Assembly: GCF_963259705.1 (NCBI RefSeq)
Contig: NC_081861.1
Span: 106,880,102-106,944,101, forward strand
Direction: 5' to 3'
DNA from: Myotis daubentonii
Lineage: Eukaryota; Chordata; Mammalia; Chiroptera; Vespertilionidae
DNA: 64,000 nt
Made by a program: the position numbers and the translations under genes. The notes under the pieces are model-generated. The model was not told the origin of the DNA. It saw only the letters and a program-made list of their open reading frames with translations, and did not search any database. Each line of letters starts with the position of its first letter. Position 1 is the stretch's first letter. Positions 1-12,130 of the stretch are shown here, one piece after another.

Positions 1-142
1 GATTCAAATGTAATTGTGCCTAACTTTAAAGCCCAATATTTAAAAGCCCTTTTTTATATTTCCTTCTATGTTTATGTGATATCCATGTTTTTTAAAAACA
101 GGTCATACTGGGGGGAATTTGGTTATGGACTGCAATATAGAT

Positions 143-190
<48 letters not shown>

Positions 191-764
191 GCAAAAAACC
201 CCAACATTTTACTTTTGTTAGGAGTGTTAACAGTGATTATGTAAAAAAAAAAATCCATTCTTACAGAGATGTATACCAAAATATATAGATGTGGAAAGAA
301 GTGATATCTGGGTTTGCTTTTAAATATTTCAGCAAAAGAAAAGGTTTAGATAAAACAACATGGCAAAATGATGATTGTTGAATATGAGTTATGGATGTAT
401 GTGGTCTTCATCATTCTCTCTTTATGTTTGTGTGTATTAAACATCTTCATAATTATCACAATAGAGAAGTCATGAACCTAATATAACAAGCCCTCTATGG
501 ATAATTCTTCCTTAGTTTCACCTCAGTGCCCAAGGACAGATGTTTTCATATTCTTACCTTCTATCCAAGGGGTCCTGCACAGTGGAACTGACTGATGCGT
601 ACTCCTTATTTCCTTCCAGAAATGAGCTACTTTATATCTTTAGCATCAAAAAGTCTTGAAGGTAGTAAATTCATGACTACAAGAAGTTATAATATGCTCA
701 TTATGTCATGTCCATCTTACTAAAAATGTTACACTCCCTTCTGAAACTCTATACATTATCCTGT
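1..764. other. Low-copy AT-rich flank, no gene seen
   Basis: Apart from the CA microsatellite listed separately I recognise nothing here. Short open frames exist, but they have no similarity I can name and one runs through the CA repeat as a His-Thr run. It is ordinary intergenic or intronic DNA as far as the sequence shows. Confidence 0.5.
145..188. repeat. (CA)n microsatellite
   Basis: An uninterrupted run of about 22 CA dinucleotides. Length and purity make it a likely polymorphic locus. Confidence 0.97.
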
Positions 765-905
765 GGAATTCCTTATTATCTTTTTCTTTCCCCTTATACT
801 GTTAGTTTCAAGAGAAAAACTATCTTGTCTGTATTATTTATAGCTATATTCCAAGAAGGTGGAACACATAGTAAACACTCAATAAACATTTATTTGAATG
901 AATTA
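765..905 (+). repeat. L2-like LINE 3' end relic
   Basis: The segment ends with the typical L2 tail wording: an 'acacatagtaaacactcaataaacattt' type phrase followed by a degenerate TGAATGAATTAA. The upstream part keeps the 'ctgttagtttcaagagaaaaactat' pattern of L2 3' ends. It is diverged, as expected of an ancient mammalian repeat, and cannot code. Confidence 0.65.
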
Positions 906-1445
906 ACATGAATTAAGGGCTAGCTTAAAATTTTGGGGATTTCTACATCTATGAAAGAAAATAATTAATACATTAAGATTATTTACTATATGCTTAACTA
1001 GGAAAAGTTAAGTTTAGGGCTCAGGAAGAAGTAGCTTTACTGCGATGGCCAGGTGTTGGTACAAATGTGCCCAGGAGTTAGGAGTCCATAGTTGGCTTGA
1101 ATAATATATTACTTATTTCCACTGTGAGCAATAGTTAAGGTAATGAGGATCACTAACCATCTATCTTGATATAGGGGCTTGCATGGACCAAAGCTAAGAA
1201 CATTGAGTCAAACCATTATAGACTTTAGAATCTCAGAGTTTCTGAAGTATCTATAATTATTTGAGGTCACTGAAAGGTTGTTAAGAGAGCCCTAGGTCCC
1301 TTGTGCCTCAGGTAGATCAAGGTTCTTTACTCAGAATTCATTGTTGTACATTTATTAACTGGGTCTAGGGCTGGGATTGACACCCTGCTTCAGCTTTGTT
1401 TATCCTGTCCCAAAGAAAGCAGAAAAAAAAAAGAAAGAGATATAG
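906..1445. other. Low-copy DNA, nothing recognised
   Basis: No coding frame, RNA gene or mobile element is recognisable. It ends in an A-rich stretch immediately before the 5' end of L1 copy A. Confidence 0.4.
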
Positions 1446-2290
1446 ACAAAATGGTGGCAGAATAGACGGACATGTCCTGAGCCTTGTCCCAGAGCAGACA
1501 GAAAGAACAACTAAATAAAATAACATACATCCGTAATTGGTGACATAGACACAGCTAGTGAGACAAGTCACAGCCAGGAAGGGCAGAGGACACCTGGAGA
1601 ATGATAAAATTCAGGGATCTGGGCTAGGGAGAGGTGCAGAACCTCCAATCCCGGGGGGGGGATGGGGGGGACCACATGTCACTGAGGCTTGTCCCTTGGG
1701 TCAGGCACAACGTCTGACTGTGTAAAGGAGGTCCACGGGACTGCTAGTGGCAGGGGATTCTAGACCTGGGTCCACAGTCACCACAGACTGAGTTCAGAGG
1801 GGGCATTAAGGATGGCTGCCTAGACCACGCAAAGCAGGGAAGAGAGGGGCTTGCAGAGGTGAAGCTCTTTCTCATCTTTGTGGTCTTTGCTTTTCTTCAC
1901 TGAAGCTAGTTCATAGGACGTTTTGGATACAGACATTCACCCATGGCTGGGGTGCAGGAGGAAGTGCGGAGTTATGGAGTCTAGGGAGAGGCTGGAATGA
2001 GGAGAGGACGCAAGAGAGGTGGCCGCAAATCTGGAGCTGAATCATACCTGATACACTGAACCTGGGTAGCCATTTTCTGCTGAAGAGATAGCCCCTCCCT
2101 GCAGTCTCCAGGCAACCAATACAGCCACACCCAGAATGCACCCTGAGTGATACAAAGGAAAAACAAATCTGAATAGTCCCTGAGAGTCCATAAGGACTGG
2201 TCTAAAGAGAGGCCTTCAGTCCCAGCAACAGGAAACTGAGAAGCCACAAACAGTACAGAAAAGTGGGATCTTAAACCAGCCAAAGGAATG
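1446..2290 (+). other. L1 copy A 5' UTR, first part
   Basis: The GC-richer start of the L1 5' UTR contains a long G run near 1652-1672 and text such as GGACATGTCCTGAGCC. In intact L1s this region carries the internal RNA polymerase II promoter. It is followed by a T-rich stretch (2290-2650), also part of the 5' UTR or an insertion into it. No splice or coding signal is evident. Confidence 0.6.
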
Positions 2291-2659
2291 ACACTTCACT
2301 TTTTCATTTTTATTTTTGATTTTATTTTATTATTATTTTGTTATCTCTTTTTTACCTTTATTTTCCTTTTTTCATTTGTTTCTTTATTTTCTATTTTCAC
2401 ATTATTTTTCCATAATTCTAAATTATTTTATTTGTTTTATCCAATTTTTTAATCCATATTTTTAAAAATGTTATTATTATTATTTTATTCTCTTTCTCTT
2501 CTTATCCACTCATCCTCTTTCTACTTCCTCTATACTAAACTGAGGTCCTCCCCATATACATCCAATTCTTAAACTTACTTTCTGTAAATAAAATTCTGCC
2601 CCCACACTCTTTACTGGGAATTTGGTGTTTATATAGTTTGGTTTACCTGTTTGATCTCT

Positions 2660-3481
<822 letters not shown>

Positions 3482-4370
3482 TCCTATATAGTAAAAGGGT
3501 AAAACGCCTCCCGGCACTGGGATCAGCATGACAGAGGGCAGCGCCCAAACCCCCTGATCACCCTGTGGCTCTGTGTGTGACAGGGGGCGGGGCCACAACC
3601 TCCATATCTGCCCTGCTCTGTTCGTTACAAGGGAAGGCACCCCAACCCCCTGATCAGCCCTGTTCTGTGCCTGATAGGGGGGAGCTCCCCAACCCCCTGA
3701 TTGCCCTGCAGCTCTGTGTGTGACAGGCTGCGGTGCCCCAACCCCCTGATCGGCCCTGCTCTGGGTGTGACAGAGTGCGGTGCCCCAACCCCCCCCTCCC
3801 AACAAGCCCTGCTCTGTGTGTGATGGTGTAGAGCCATAACCTCCCCATTGGCCCTGCCCTGAGTGTGACAGGGGTCGGTGCCCCAACTCCCCTATCGGCC
3901 CTGCTCTGTGCATGACAGGGGGAAGCTCCCCAACCCCCTGATCGGCCCTGCTCTGTGTGTGACAGTGGGGAGGTCCCCAACCCCCTGATGGGCCCTGCTC
4001 TGTGCGTGACAGGGGCGAGCTCCCCAACCCCCTGATTGACCCTGCTCTGTGCGTGACAGGGTACGGAGCCCCAAACCCCCTGATAGGCCCTGCTCTGTGA
4101 GTGACAGGGGGCAGCACTGCAACCCCCTGATTGTCCCTGCCCTGTGCGCGACAGGGGCGGTGCCCCAACTCCCCAATTAACCCTGCTCTGAACCCGACCA
4201 GGGGCTGCACCTAGGGATTGGGCCTGCCCTCTGCCATCCGGGAGCAGGCCTAAGCCAGCAGGTCGTTATCTCCTGAGGGGTCCCAGACTGTGAGAGGGCA
4301 CAGGCCGGGCTGAGGAACCCCCCTTCCCCCTTCCCCCGAGTGCTCAAATTTTTGTGCACCGTGCCTCTAA
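3482..4370 (+). mobile_element. Helitron unit B of composite copy 1 (889 bp)
   Basis: The 5' TCCTATATAGTAAAAGG, the 47-bp minisatellite and the 3' hairpin with CTAA make a complete non-autonomous Helitron. In the second composite copy this unit is 1161 bp (60473-61633). The 272-bp excess is close to six minisatellite units. Confidence 0.85.
3545..4195 (+). repeat. ~47-bp minisatellite inside Helitron, ~13-14 units
   Basis: The core phrase is CCCCAACCCCCTGATCGG followed by CCCTGCTCTGTGTGTGACAG and a variable GGGGCGGTG-like spacer. I count about 13 full units and a partial one. Units differ by several percent to tens of percent, so the array is not freshly expanded here. Its composition lacks stop codons in several frames, which produces long overlapping spurious ORFs on the minus strand. 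Confidence 0.9.
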
Positions 4371-4390
4371 TATATATATATATATATATT
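4371..4390. repeat. (TA)n, right half of microsatellite split by Helitron
   Basis: A TA tract directly abuts the Helitron 3' end and continues the tract ending at 2841. Confidence 0.9.
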
Positions 4391-5389
4391 TCCTTCTTTC
4401 TTTTTCCTCTGTTTATTTTCTCTTATAACATTTTTTCACTCTTTGATATCATTTGTATTATCTTTTCTCTCCCCTAATTCTATTTTCTCTGGTGGTCACT
4501 TATATTGGGGCTATCAGTGTTGTGAGTACATTTGTGTTTTGTTCTCTTTAGGTCATGTCTTGTCAAGCTGAATTTTTTCCTATTGGGCCAATGTGGTAGA
4601 GAGCAAGCCACATAACCAGACACCTGGAGAGAAGACTCCATTCACGAACGGGTGAATAACACTCCAGGCCCAACTACAGAGGCAGAAAGAAGGCAGCAGT
4701 GAGGGAGAGAGCATGAGTGAATGAGGGAGCAAAAGAGGAGTGTGTGGTCATGTGGGGTGTGTGTGTGTGTATGTGAGTGAGGCACAGTTAGATCCCGCAG
4801 GACTTTCAGGGGCAGGCTGCCTGGGCTCTCCTAACTAGGCAGCATCTGCTACCATTGCAAACACTCCCGGAGCAGCTGGCTATTCCTCAGAGAGTTCATC
4901 TTTTTTAAAAATATATATTTTATTCATTTTTTACAGAGAAGAAGGGAGAGGGATAGAGAGTTAGAAACATTGATGAGAGAGAAACATCAATCAGCTGCCT
5001 CCTGCACACCCCATACTGGGGTACACAACCGAGGTACATGCCAATGACCGAAATCGAACCTGGGACCCTTCAGTCCACAAGCTGACACTCTATCCACTGA
5101 GCCAAACCAGTTAGGTCGAGGCCTCATCTTTTTGAATGAGAGAGCTACTGTGACTGGGAGCCCAGCCTCACCTCCACCCAGGGTGCCCTCAGATAACACC
5201 TGGGACTCTACAGCCACCCCTGCCAGGGACCTGCTACCTCGGCTGTGGTCCCATGGTCACTGAGACGCCAGCCACCCTGGGCACAGGCTCCTGTGAGTTC
5301 CAGAGGGCATTCCCCTCTGATTGGCCCAATGCTTTAGCCCAGAGCACTTTGATCATGTATGTGAGCAGCAGACACGTGAGCAGCCCATT
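4391..5389 (+). other. L1 copy A 5' UTR, middle part
   Basis: This resembles the 5' UTRs of the other L1s here. The phrase around 4610-4690 (CCAGACACCTGG... GACTCCATTCACGAACGGG... CAACTACAGAGG) matches the minus strand of copy C near 36170-36250 and of the 26330-26550 region. The stretch from about 4690 (GTGAGGGAGAGAG... GAGGAGTGTGTGG) matches copy B at 36580-36640. A VES SINE sits inside. Confidence 0.6.
4907..5121 (-). mobile_element. VES SINE
   Basis: A tRNA-derived bat SINE in minus orientation. The tail side (TATATTTTATTCATTTTTTACAG) is at the left, and the tRNA-like head with the inverted A box (CACTGAGCCAAACC) is at the right. Flanking TCATCTTTT copies (about 4896-4904 and 5124-5132) form the target duplication. 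SINEs of this type are transcribed by RNA polymerase III and mobilised by L1. Confidence 0.93.
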
Positions 5390-6310
5390 CCTCTCTGAGG
5401 AGAAGCAACCCTGAGAGCAGCCTACCCCAGCCCGAGGAGTGGCAGCCTCACGAGGCCTGCCCCCATCCAAGGAGCAGCAGCTGTGCATGTGGCCTGCCCC
5501 CTATCCTAGGAGCAGCAGCCGCATGAGCAGCCCACCCTCCATCTGAGGAGCAGCAGCTGTGCATGCAGCCTATGCCCATCTTAGGAGCAGCAGCCATACA
5601 AGCAGCCCACCCACCTCTGAGGAGGACAGCCACACGCAGCCCACACCTGTCTGAGGAGAATCAGCCACATGAGCAGCCTATCCCCATCTGAGGAGCAGCA
5701 GCCTCACACGCAGCTCACTCCTATCCAAGGATCAGCAACCTTGCAAGCAATCTGCTCCCTTCCAAGAATCAGCAGCCATGTGAGCAGCCTGACCATCAGA
5801 GGAGCAACAGCTGCACAAGCATCTCACCCCAGTCCAAGGATCAGAAGCCATGTGGGCAGCCCACACCCATGTGAGGAGCAGCAGCTCCACGAGCAGTGTG
5901 CCCCCATTTGAGGAACAGCAGTTGCTCAAGCAGCCTGTCCACAGCTGAGGAGCAGCAGCTGTGTGAGCAGTCTGAGCCCATATAAGGAGCAGCAGCCTTG
6001 TGAGCAACCTTCTTCTGTCCAAGGAACAGCATCCTCACAAGCAACCCACCCCTGTTCAAAGAGTAGCAGTCCCTGCAAGCATCCCACACCCATCTGAGGA
6101 GCAGCTCATAAGTAGTCAACCCCCGTCCTAGGAGCAGCAGCCGCACAAGCAGCCTGCCCCTGTCCAAGGAACAGCAGCCCCTGAGCAGCCCACTCCATCT
6201 GTGGAGAAGCAGCCATACAAGCAGCCTGCCCCCATCTGAGGAGCAGCAGCCCTGTGAGCAGCCTGCCCCTATCTGTGGAAAAGAAGCCGCATTAGCAGCC
6301 CACCCCCATC
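5390..6310 (+). repeat. ~37-bp minisatellite in L1 copy A 5' UTR
   Basis: About 25 degenerate units of the form GAGGAGCAGCAGCC + ~10 variable bases + GCAGCC + CACCCCCATC. It ends shortly before ORF1. Copy B carries a different array at the same position. The long minus-strand open frames here (Ala/Ser/Leu-rich) are composition artefacts. Confidence 0.85.
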
Positions 6311-6518
6311 CGAGGAGCAGCAGCTTGTGAGCAGCCTCCCCCCAACAAGAAGAGGAGCCACCACTGCTGCAAATAGCACCCACCAGAGGAGCCACTGCCA
6401 GCAGAGGAGCAGCTCCTGCTGCAACCGCCCAAGGAGAAGCTACCGACCAAGGAGCCATTGCCACCCAAGGAGCAGCCCCTGCACGACTCAAAACCTAGGT
6501 CCTTTGGTGAGAACAAAA

Positions 6519-7363
6519 AGGGGTAGACAAAGAAACCCCCAAAGGAAAGAAAAAGAGGAATCCTCAGAAAAGCAGCTAAGTGAAATAGAGGCATGCAATA
6601 TGTCAGAAAAAGAATTCAGAATAAGGGTCATACAGTTCATAAACCAGATGGATGAAAAAAATCAACAACTTATGTAAGAATCAAGAAGAAATAGTGATAT
6701 AGCTGCAATAAAAAACACCATGGAAACTTTCAACAGTAGACTAGGAGAAGCGGCAGACCGAATTAGTGAAAGACAGGGAAGCAAAACACACACAAACTGA
6801 ACTATAATTGGAGAAAAAGAATTAAAAGACAGGAGGAGAGCCTAAGGGAACTTTGGAACAACATGAAACAAAGCAACATACGAATAATAGGGGTTCCAGA
6901 ATGACAGGAAGAGGAACAAGGGTTAGAAAACATATTTGAAGAAATTATGTCAGAAAACTTCCCTGATGTGGAGAAGAAAAAAGTCACATAAGCACAGAGT
7001 CCCAAATAAGATGAATCTGAAAGACTCACACCAAGACACATCATAATTATGATGGCAAATGTTCAAGACAGAGAATCTTAAAGGCTGCAAGAGAGAGACA
7101 GAAAGTTATGCACAGGGATCGCCCATTAGATTATCAATTGATTTCTCAACAGAAACACATCAGGCCAGAAAAGAATGGAAGTAAATTTACAAACTGATGC
7201 AAAGCAAGGGACTGAATCCACAAATACTTTATCCAGCAAGGCTATCATTCAAAATTGAAGGGGAAATAAGGAGCTTCACAGACAGAAAAAAAAAAAAAAA
7301 AGGCTAAGGGAGATTATCACTACCAATCCAGCAGTGCAAGAAATGCAAAAGGGACTATTATAA
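6519..7363 (+). pseudogene. L1 ORF1 remnant (copy A)
   Basis: It is the counterpart of ORF1p, the RNA-binding trimeric coiled-coil/RRM protein of L1. The best-kept part reads NPQRKEKEESSEKQLSEIEACNMSEKEFRIR. The start codon position of copy B is AGG here, followed at once by a TAG-containing change, and a stop after QQLM (about 6677) ends the open frame. Later text still matches the C-terminal domain (NPQILYPARLSF-like around 7210) up to the terminal QEMQKGLL-type motif. It cannot give a functional protein. Confidence 0.85.
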
Positions 7364-7412
7364 AAATATAAATAAATAAAAGGGAAGAAGAAACAGGCAC
7401 AAGAAAATTAAA

Positions 7413-10400
7413 ATGGATACAAACAATTACCTATAAATAATAACTTTAACATAGATGGAATAAATGTTCCAATCAAAAGACATTGAGTGGCTGAATGGAT
7501 AAAAAAAAAAACATGACCCATATATATATACTGTCTACAAAAGACCCACCTCAGAAAAAGGGACTCACACAGACTAAAAGTGAAGGGATGGAAAATTATC
7601 TTTCAGGAAATTGGAAATGAAAAAAAAAAATCTGGGGTAGCAATACATATGTCTGAAAAAATAGACCTCAAAGTGAAAGCCATAACAAGAGATAAGGAAG
7701 GTCACTTCATAATACTAAAGGAATCAATACAATGAGAAGATATAACTCTGATAAACATATATGCACCCAATGCAGGAGCACGCAAAAACATAAAAATACT
7801 CCGGGAAGACTTCAAGGCAGAGATCGACAACAATACAATCATAGTAGGAGACTTTAATACACCACTGACATCACTGGATAAATCCTCTAGACAAGAAATT
7901 AGCAAAGAAACAGCAATCCTAAATGACTCACTAGATTAGATGGACTTAATTGACATCTTCAGAACATTTCACCCGAAAGCTATGGAATATATGTTCTTCT
8001 CAACTGCACATGGGACATTTTCAAAGATAGACAACATATTGGGTCACAGGAAAAAGCTCTCCAAATTCAAGAAGATTGAAATCATATCAAGCATCTTCTC
8101 AGACCACAATAGCATAATATTAAAAATAAACTACAATAAAAACAATCCAAAAATTCAAACACTTGAAAGCTGAATAGCATGCTATTTAACAACGATTGGG
8201 TTACCAAAGAGATCAAAGAACAAATGAAAAACATCCTGGAAATGAATGACAATGAAAACACAGCAATCCAAAATCTATTGGATGCAATGAAGGCAGTCTT
8301 CAGAGGGAAGATTATAGCTCTACAGGTCTACATCAAAAAACAAGAAAAAATGGAAGTGAATCATCTAACCCTACAGCTCAAGGAATTAGAAAGAGAGCAA
8401 AAATAAAAACCCAGAGTGAGCAGAAGGAAGGAGATACTAAAGATCAGAGCAGAAATAAATGACACAGGGACCAAAAAACAAACAAAAAAAATACAAAAGA
8501 TCAATGAAATCAAGAGTTTGATATTTGACAGGATAAACAATATTGATGAAACACCAGCCAGGCTCACCAATAAGCAAAGAGAGATGACCCAAATAAACAA
8601 AATCAGAAATGAAAAAGGCAAAATAACAACAGACCCCACATAAATACAAAGGATTGTTAAAAGTAATATGAACAACTCTATTCCAACAAACTAGACAACA
8701 TGGAAGAAATGGACATGTTCCTAGAAAAATACAACCTTCCAAAACTCAATCAGGAAGAATCTAAAAATCTCAATGGGCCTATAACTATGGAAGAAATTGA
8801 AGCAGTCATCAAAAAGCTTCCAGCAAACAAAAGCTCAGGGCAAGAAGGTTTCACTGGGGAGTTTTAACAAACATTCAAGGAAGAACTAAAACCTATCTTC
8901 TTCAGACTATTCCAAAAAATTCAAGAGGAAGGAAGACTTCCAAGCTCATTCATGAAGCCAGCATTACCTTAATACATAAACCAGATATTATACAAGGCAA
9001 TGAAAGAGAATTGTAGGCCAATATCTCTCATGAATATAGATGCCAAAATCCTCAACAAAATTCTAGCAAATTGGATCCAGCATTACATCAGAAACATCAT
9101 GCACAATGACCAAGTAGGATTTGTCCCAGGGATGCAAGGATGGCAGAATATCCACAAATCAAGAAATGGGATACATCACATAAACAAATTGAGTGATAAA
9201 AATCACATCATCATATAAATTGATGCAGAAAAAGCATTAGACAAAGTCCAACGTCCTTTCTTGATAAAAACTCTCAGCAAAGTGGGAATAGAAGGATCAT
9301 ACCTCAACATAATAAAAGCCTTATATTACAAACCCACAGCCAACATCATACTCATTGGGAAAAATCTAAAACCATTTCCCCAAAGAACACGAACAGAACA
9401 GGGATGCCCACTCTCACCACTCTTGTTCTACATAGTACTAGAAGTACTAGCCATCGTGATCAGACAATAAAAAGAAATAAAAGGCATACAAATTGGAAAA
9501 GAAGAAGTAAAACTGTCTTTATTCGCAGATGACATGATGCTGTACATAGAAGCCCAAAAGATTCCATCAAAAAATTTTAGACTTATTAAATGAATTTGCC
9601 AATGTAGCAGGATACAAATATAATGCCAAGAAATACATGGCATTTTTATACACCAAAAGTAAACTTACAAAAATAGAGACTAAAAAACAATCCCATTTAC
9701 CATCGCACCAAAAAAATTAAGATACCTAGGAATGAACTTAACTAAGGAGGTAAAAGACATGTACTCAGAAAATTACAGGACTCTTAAAAAAAGAAATAGA
9801 TGAAGACATAAGCCAATGGAAGAACATACTGTGTTCATGGATGGAAGAATCAACATCATTAAAATGTCCACACTACCCAAAGCAATCTATATATTCAGTG
9901 CACTCCCCATTAAAATACCAATGGCACATTTCACAGACCTAGAACAAACTCTTCAAAAATTCATCTGGAATAAAAAAATACCCCAAATAGCTGCAGCAGA
10001 ACCCTCGTGCACTGCTGGTGGGAATGCAGACTGGGGCAGCCACTGTGGAGAACAGTATGGATTTTTCTCAAAAAACTAAAAATGGAACTCCCATTTGACC
10101 CAGTGATCCCACTTCTAGGAATATATCCCAAGAAACTAGAAACACCAATCAGAGAGGATATATGCACCCCTATATTCATAGCAGCACAATTTACCATAGC
10201 TAAGATTTGGAAACAGCCTAAGTGCCCATCAGCAAATGAGTGGATTAAAAAGCTGTGGTACATCTACACAATGGAATACTATGTTGTAGTACAGAAGAAG
10301 GAATTCTTACCATTTGCAACAGCATGAATGGAACTGGAGAGCATTATGATAAGCAAAATAAGCCAGCCAGAGAAAGATAAATATCACATGATTTCACTCA

Positions 10401-10414
10401 GTTATGGAATATAA
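7413..10414 (+). pseudogene. L1 ORF2 remnant (copy A), internally deleted
   Basis: It is a relic of the endonuclease/reverse transcriptase protein. The start ATG at 7413 is followed after seven codons by a stop. The endonuclease end is visible at 7940-8173 with the catalytic-type SDHN motif. The RT domain is scattered over 8700-9560, with the FADDMM active-site text near 9525-9542. At about 9992 the sequence jumps from the mid-ORF2 'AA-ILRK' region straight to the C-terminal CWWEC...QPLW region, losing about 0.83 kb that copy B retains. Many frameshifts and stops are present. Confidence 0.9.
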
Positions 10415-10697
10415 TGAGAACCATAAACTGATGAACAAAAACAGATCCAGATACAGAGAAGCATCTTTCAGACTGTCCAACCTCAGAGGGAAAGTAGAGT
10501 AGGGTTGGGGAGAGGGGGAGAGAGCAATCAAAGGACTTGTACTCATGCATATGAGCCTAACCAATGGACACAGACAACAGGGGAGTGAGGGCATGAATGA
10601 GGGAGTTGGGGGGTAATGGGGAGATAAGGACACATATGTAATGGCTTAAACAATAATAAATAAATACATAAATAAGTAAATAAATAAATAAATAAAC

Positions 10698-11118
10698 ATT
10701 GTATATTTGCAACATGGAATACTATGCAGCTGTAAAAGAGAATAATATCTTACTCTTTGAGACAGCATGGAGAGACCTGGAGAATATTATGCTAAGCCAA
10801 ATAAGCCAGTCAGAGAAAGACAATTATCATATGATCTCACTCATATTTGGAATCTAATGAATAAAATATACTGATGTTCAAAATAGATCCAGAGAAATGG
10901 AACAGACTGATGAATCTCAGAGGAAGCTGGGGGTGGGTGAGGAGAGATTAATCAAAGAATTTATATGCATATATGCATAACCCATGGACACAGACAATAG
11001 TGTGGTGAAGACCTGGGCTGGGAGGGGGGATGGGTGCAGGGTGGAGGGGATCAATGAGGAAAAATGGAACATCTGTGATACTTTTAACAATAAAGATAAA
11101 TTTAAAAATAAAAAATAT
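10698..11118 (+). mobile_element. L1 3' end, 5'-truncated, older subfamily
   Basis: The last ORF2 codons (text equivalent to NMEYYAAVKENNIL) and a 3' UTR (GGTGTGG... GATACTTTTAACAATAAAG) end in an A-rich tail. It differs from the 3' UTR of copy A, so it is a separate, shorter insertion that lies directly downstream of it. Confidence 0.8.
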
Positions 11119-11345
11119 TTTTTTCTTTATTGATTAAGGTATTACATATGGGTCCTTATCTCCCCATTACCTCACTCATGCCCTCAACCCCTGGTGTCTG
11201 TGTCCATTGGTTAGGCTTATATGCATGCATACAAGTCCTTTTGTTGATCTCTCCTCCTCCTTACCCCCACCCTCCCCCACCTTCCCTCTGAGGTTTGACA
11301 GTCTGATCAATGCTTCTGTGTCTCTAGTTCTGTTTTTGTTCATCA
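11119..11345 (-). mobile_element. L1 3' UTR fragment, minus strand
   Basis: This is the reverse complement of the 3' UTR seen at the end of copies A and B (TGTCCATTGGTTAGGCTTATATGCATGC, TTTGACAGTCTGATC). It is truncated near the end of ORF2. It meets the preceding plus-strand fragment tail to tail. Confidence 0.85.
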
Positions 11346-11730
11346 ACAATTTCTAATATTGCTATCCAATGCTCTAGAAAATTTTAATGCTAAAGTGTAC
11401 TTTATCAACAGCAAATCAGTCCCTTTAGTGGACTGAGGTAGAGGTAGAAAACACGTAGGCACTGAGACCATGATAAGGATAGAAGATAAAGAGGATTGGG
11501 CATTACAGAGAAAGGGCGAAAGCAAAGACACATTTTGACTATATTTCAATTTAAGGCATGAGTAATCCAGTTCCTACATGATTGCACTCTTAAGTATCTC
11601 TCTAAAATGTTGCACTTTCAATCTCTATGACAAATATTAACATTGAAGAAAAATAAACTTTTAATAAATAATAGGTAAAGTTCTTAAGAAAAGTTACCTG
11701 ACATTGGAGGAGCTAGAATAGGAATAGAGT
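11346..11730. other. Low-copy spacer, nothing recognised
   Basis: AT-rich sequence between two L1 3' ends. No gene or repeat family was identified. Confidence 0.4.
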
Positions 11731-11742
11731 ATGTTACTTGTT

Positions 11743-11744
<2 letters not shown>

Positions 11745-11795
<51 letters not shown>
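11745..11795. repeat. (TTTA)n L1 tail
   Basis: A tetranucleotide tract that grew from the poly(A) tail of the minus-strand L1 at 11746-12115. Confidence 0.9.
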
Positions 11796-11799
<4 letters not shown>

Positions 11800-12115
11800 A
11801 ATTCTTAATTGTTTAAAGTATTACATAAGTCTCCTTTCCCCCCCATTGACCTCTCCCCAACTGCTCCCACACCCAGCACATGCCCTCACCACCCTACTGT
11901 CTGTCCACATTGGTTATGCTCATATACAAGCATGCAAGTCCTTTGGTTGATCTCTTACCCCCTCCTCCATGCCTTACCTCTTAGGTTGTATGGTGTGTTC
12001 AATGCTTCTATGACTCTGGCTCTATTTTTTTCATCAGTTTATGTTGTTCATTACATTTTCACAAATGAGCCAGTTAGAGACAGATAAATATCACGTGATC
12101 TCACTCATTTGTGGA
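11746..12115 (-). mobile_element. Short L1 with inverted 5' end (twin-primed)
   Basis: 11746-12060 is a minus-strand L1 3' end with a (TTTA)n tail. 12062-12115 is the immediately upstream L1 sequence but in plus orientation (GAGCCAGTTAGAGACAG... CATTTGTGGAA). In normal L1 order the two parts are adjacent. A perfect 15-bp target duplication (ATGTTACTTGTTTTA at 11731-11745 and 12116-12130) frames the whole unit, proving one insertion event. Confidence 0.93.
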
Positions 12116-12130
12116 ATGTTACTTGTTTTA

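Noticed and set aside
5400..6300. A CRISPR-like array of regular ~37-bp repeats
   Set aside because: Units are contiguous and degenerate, with no unique spacers, in a mammalian L1.
5732..6491. 216-codon minus-strand frame in the 37-bp array
   Set aside because: Repeat-composition artefact in an L1 5' UTR; reads on the strand opposite to L1 and continues through no known domain.
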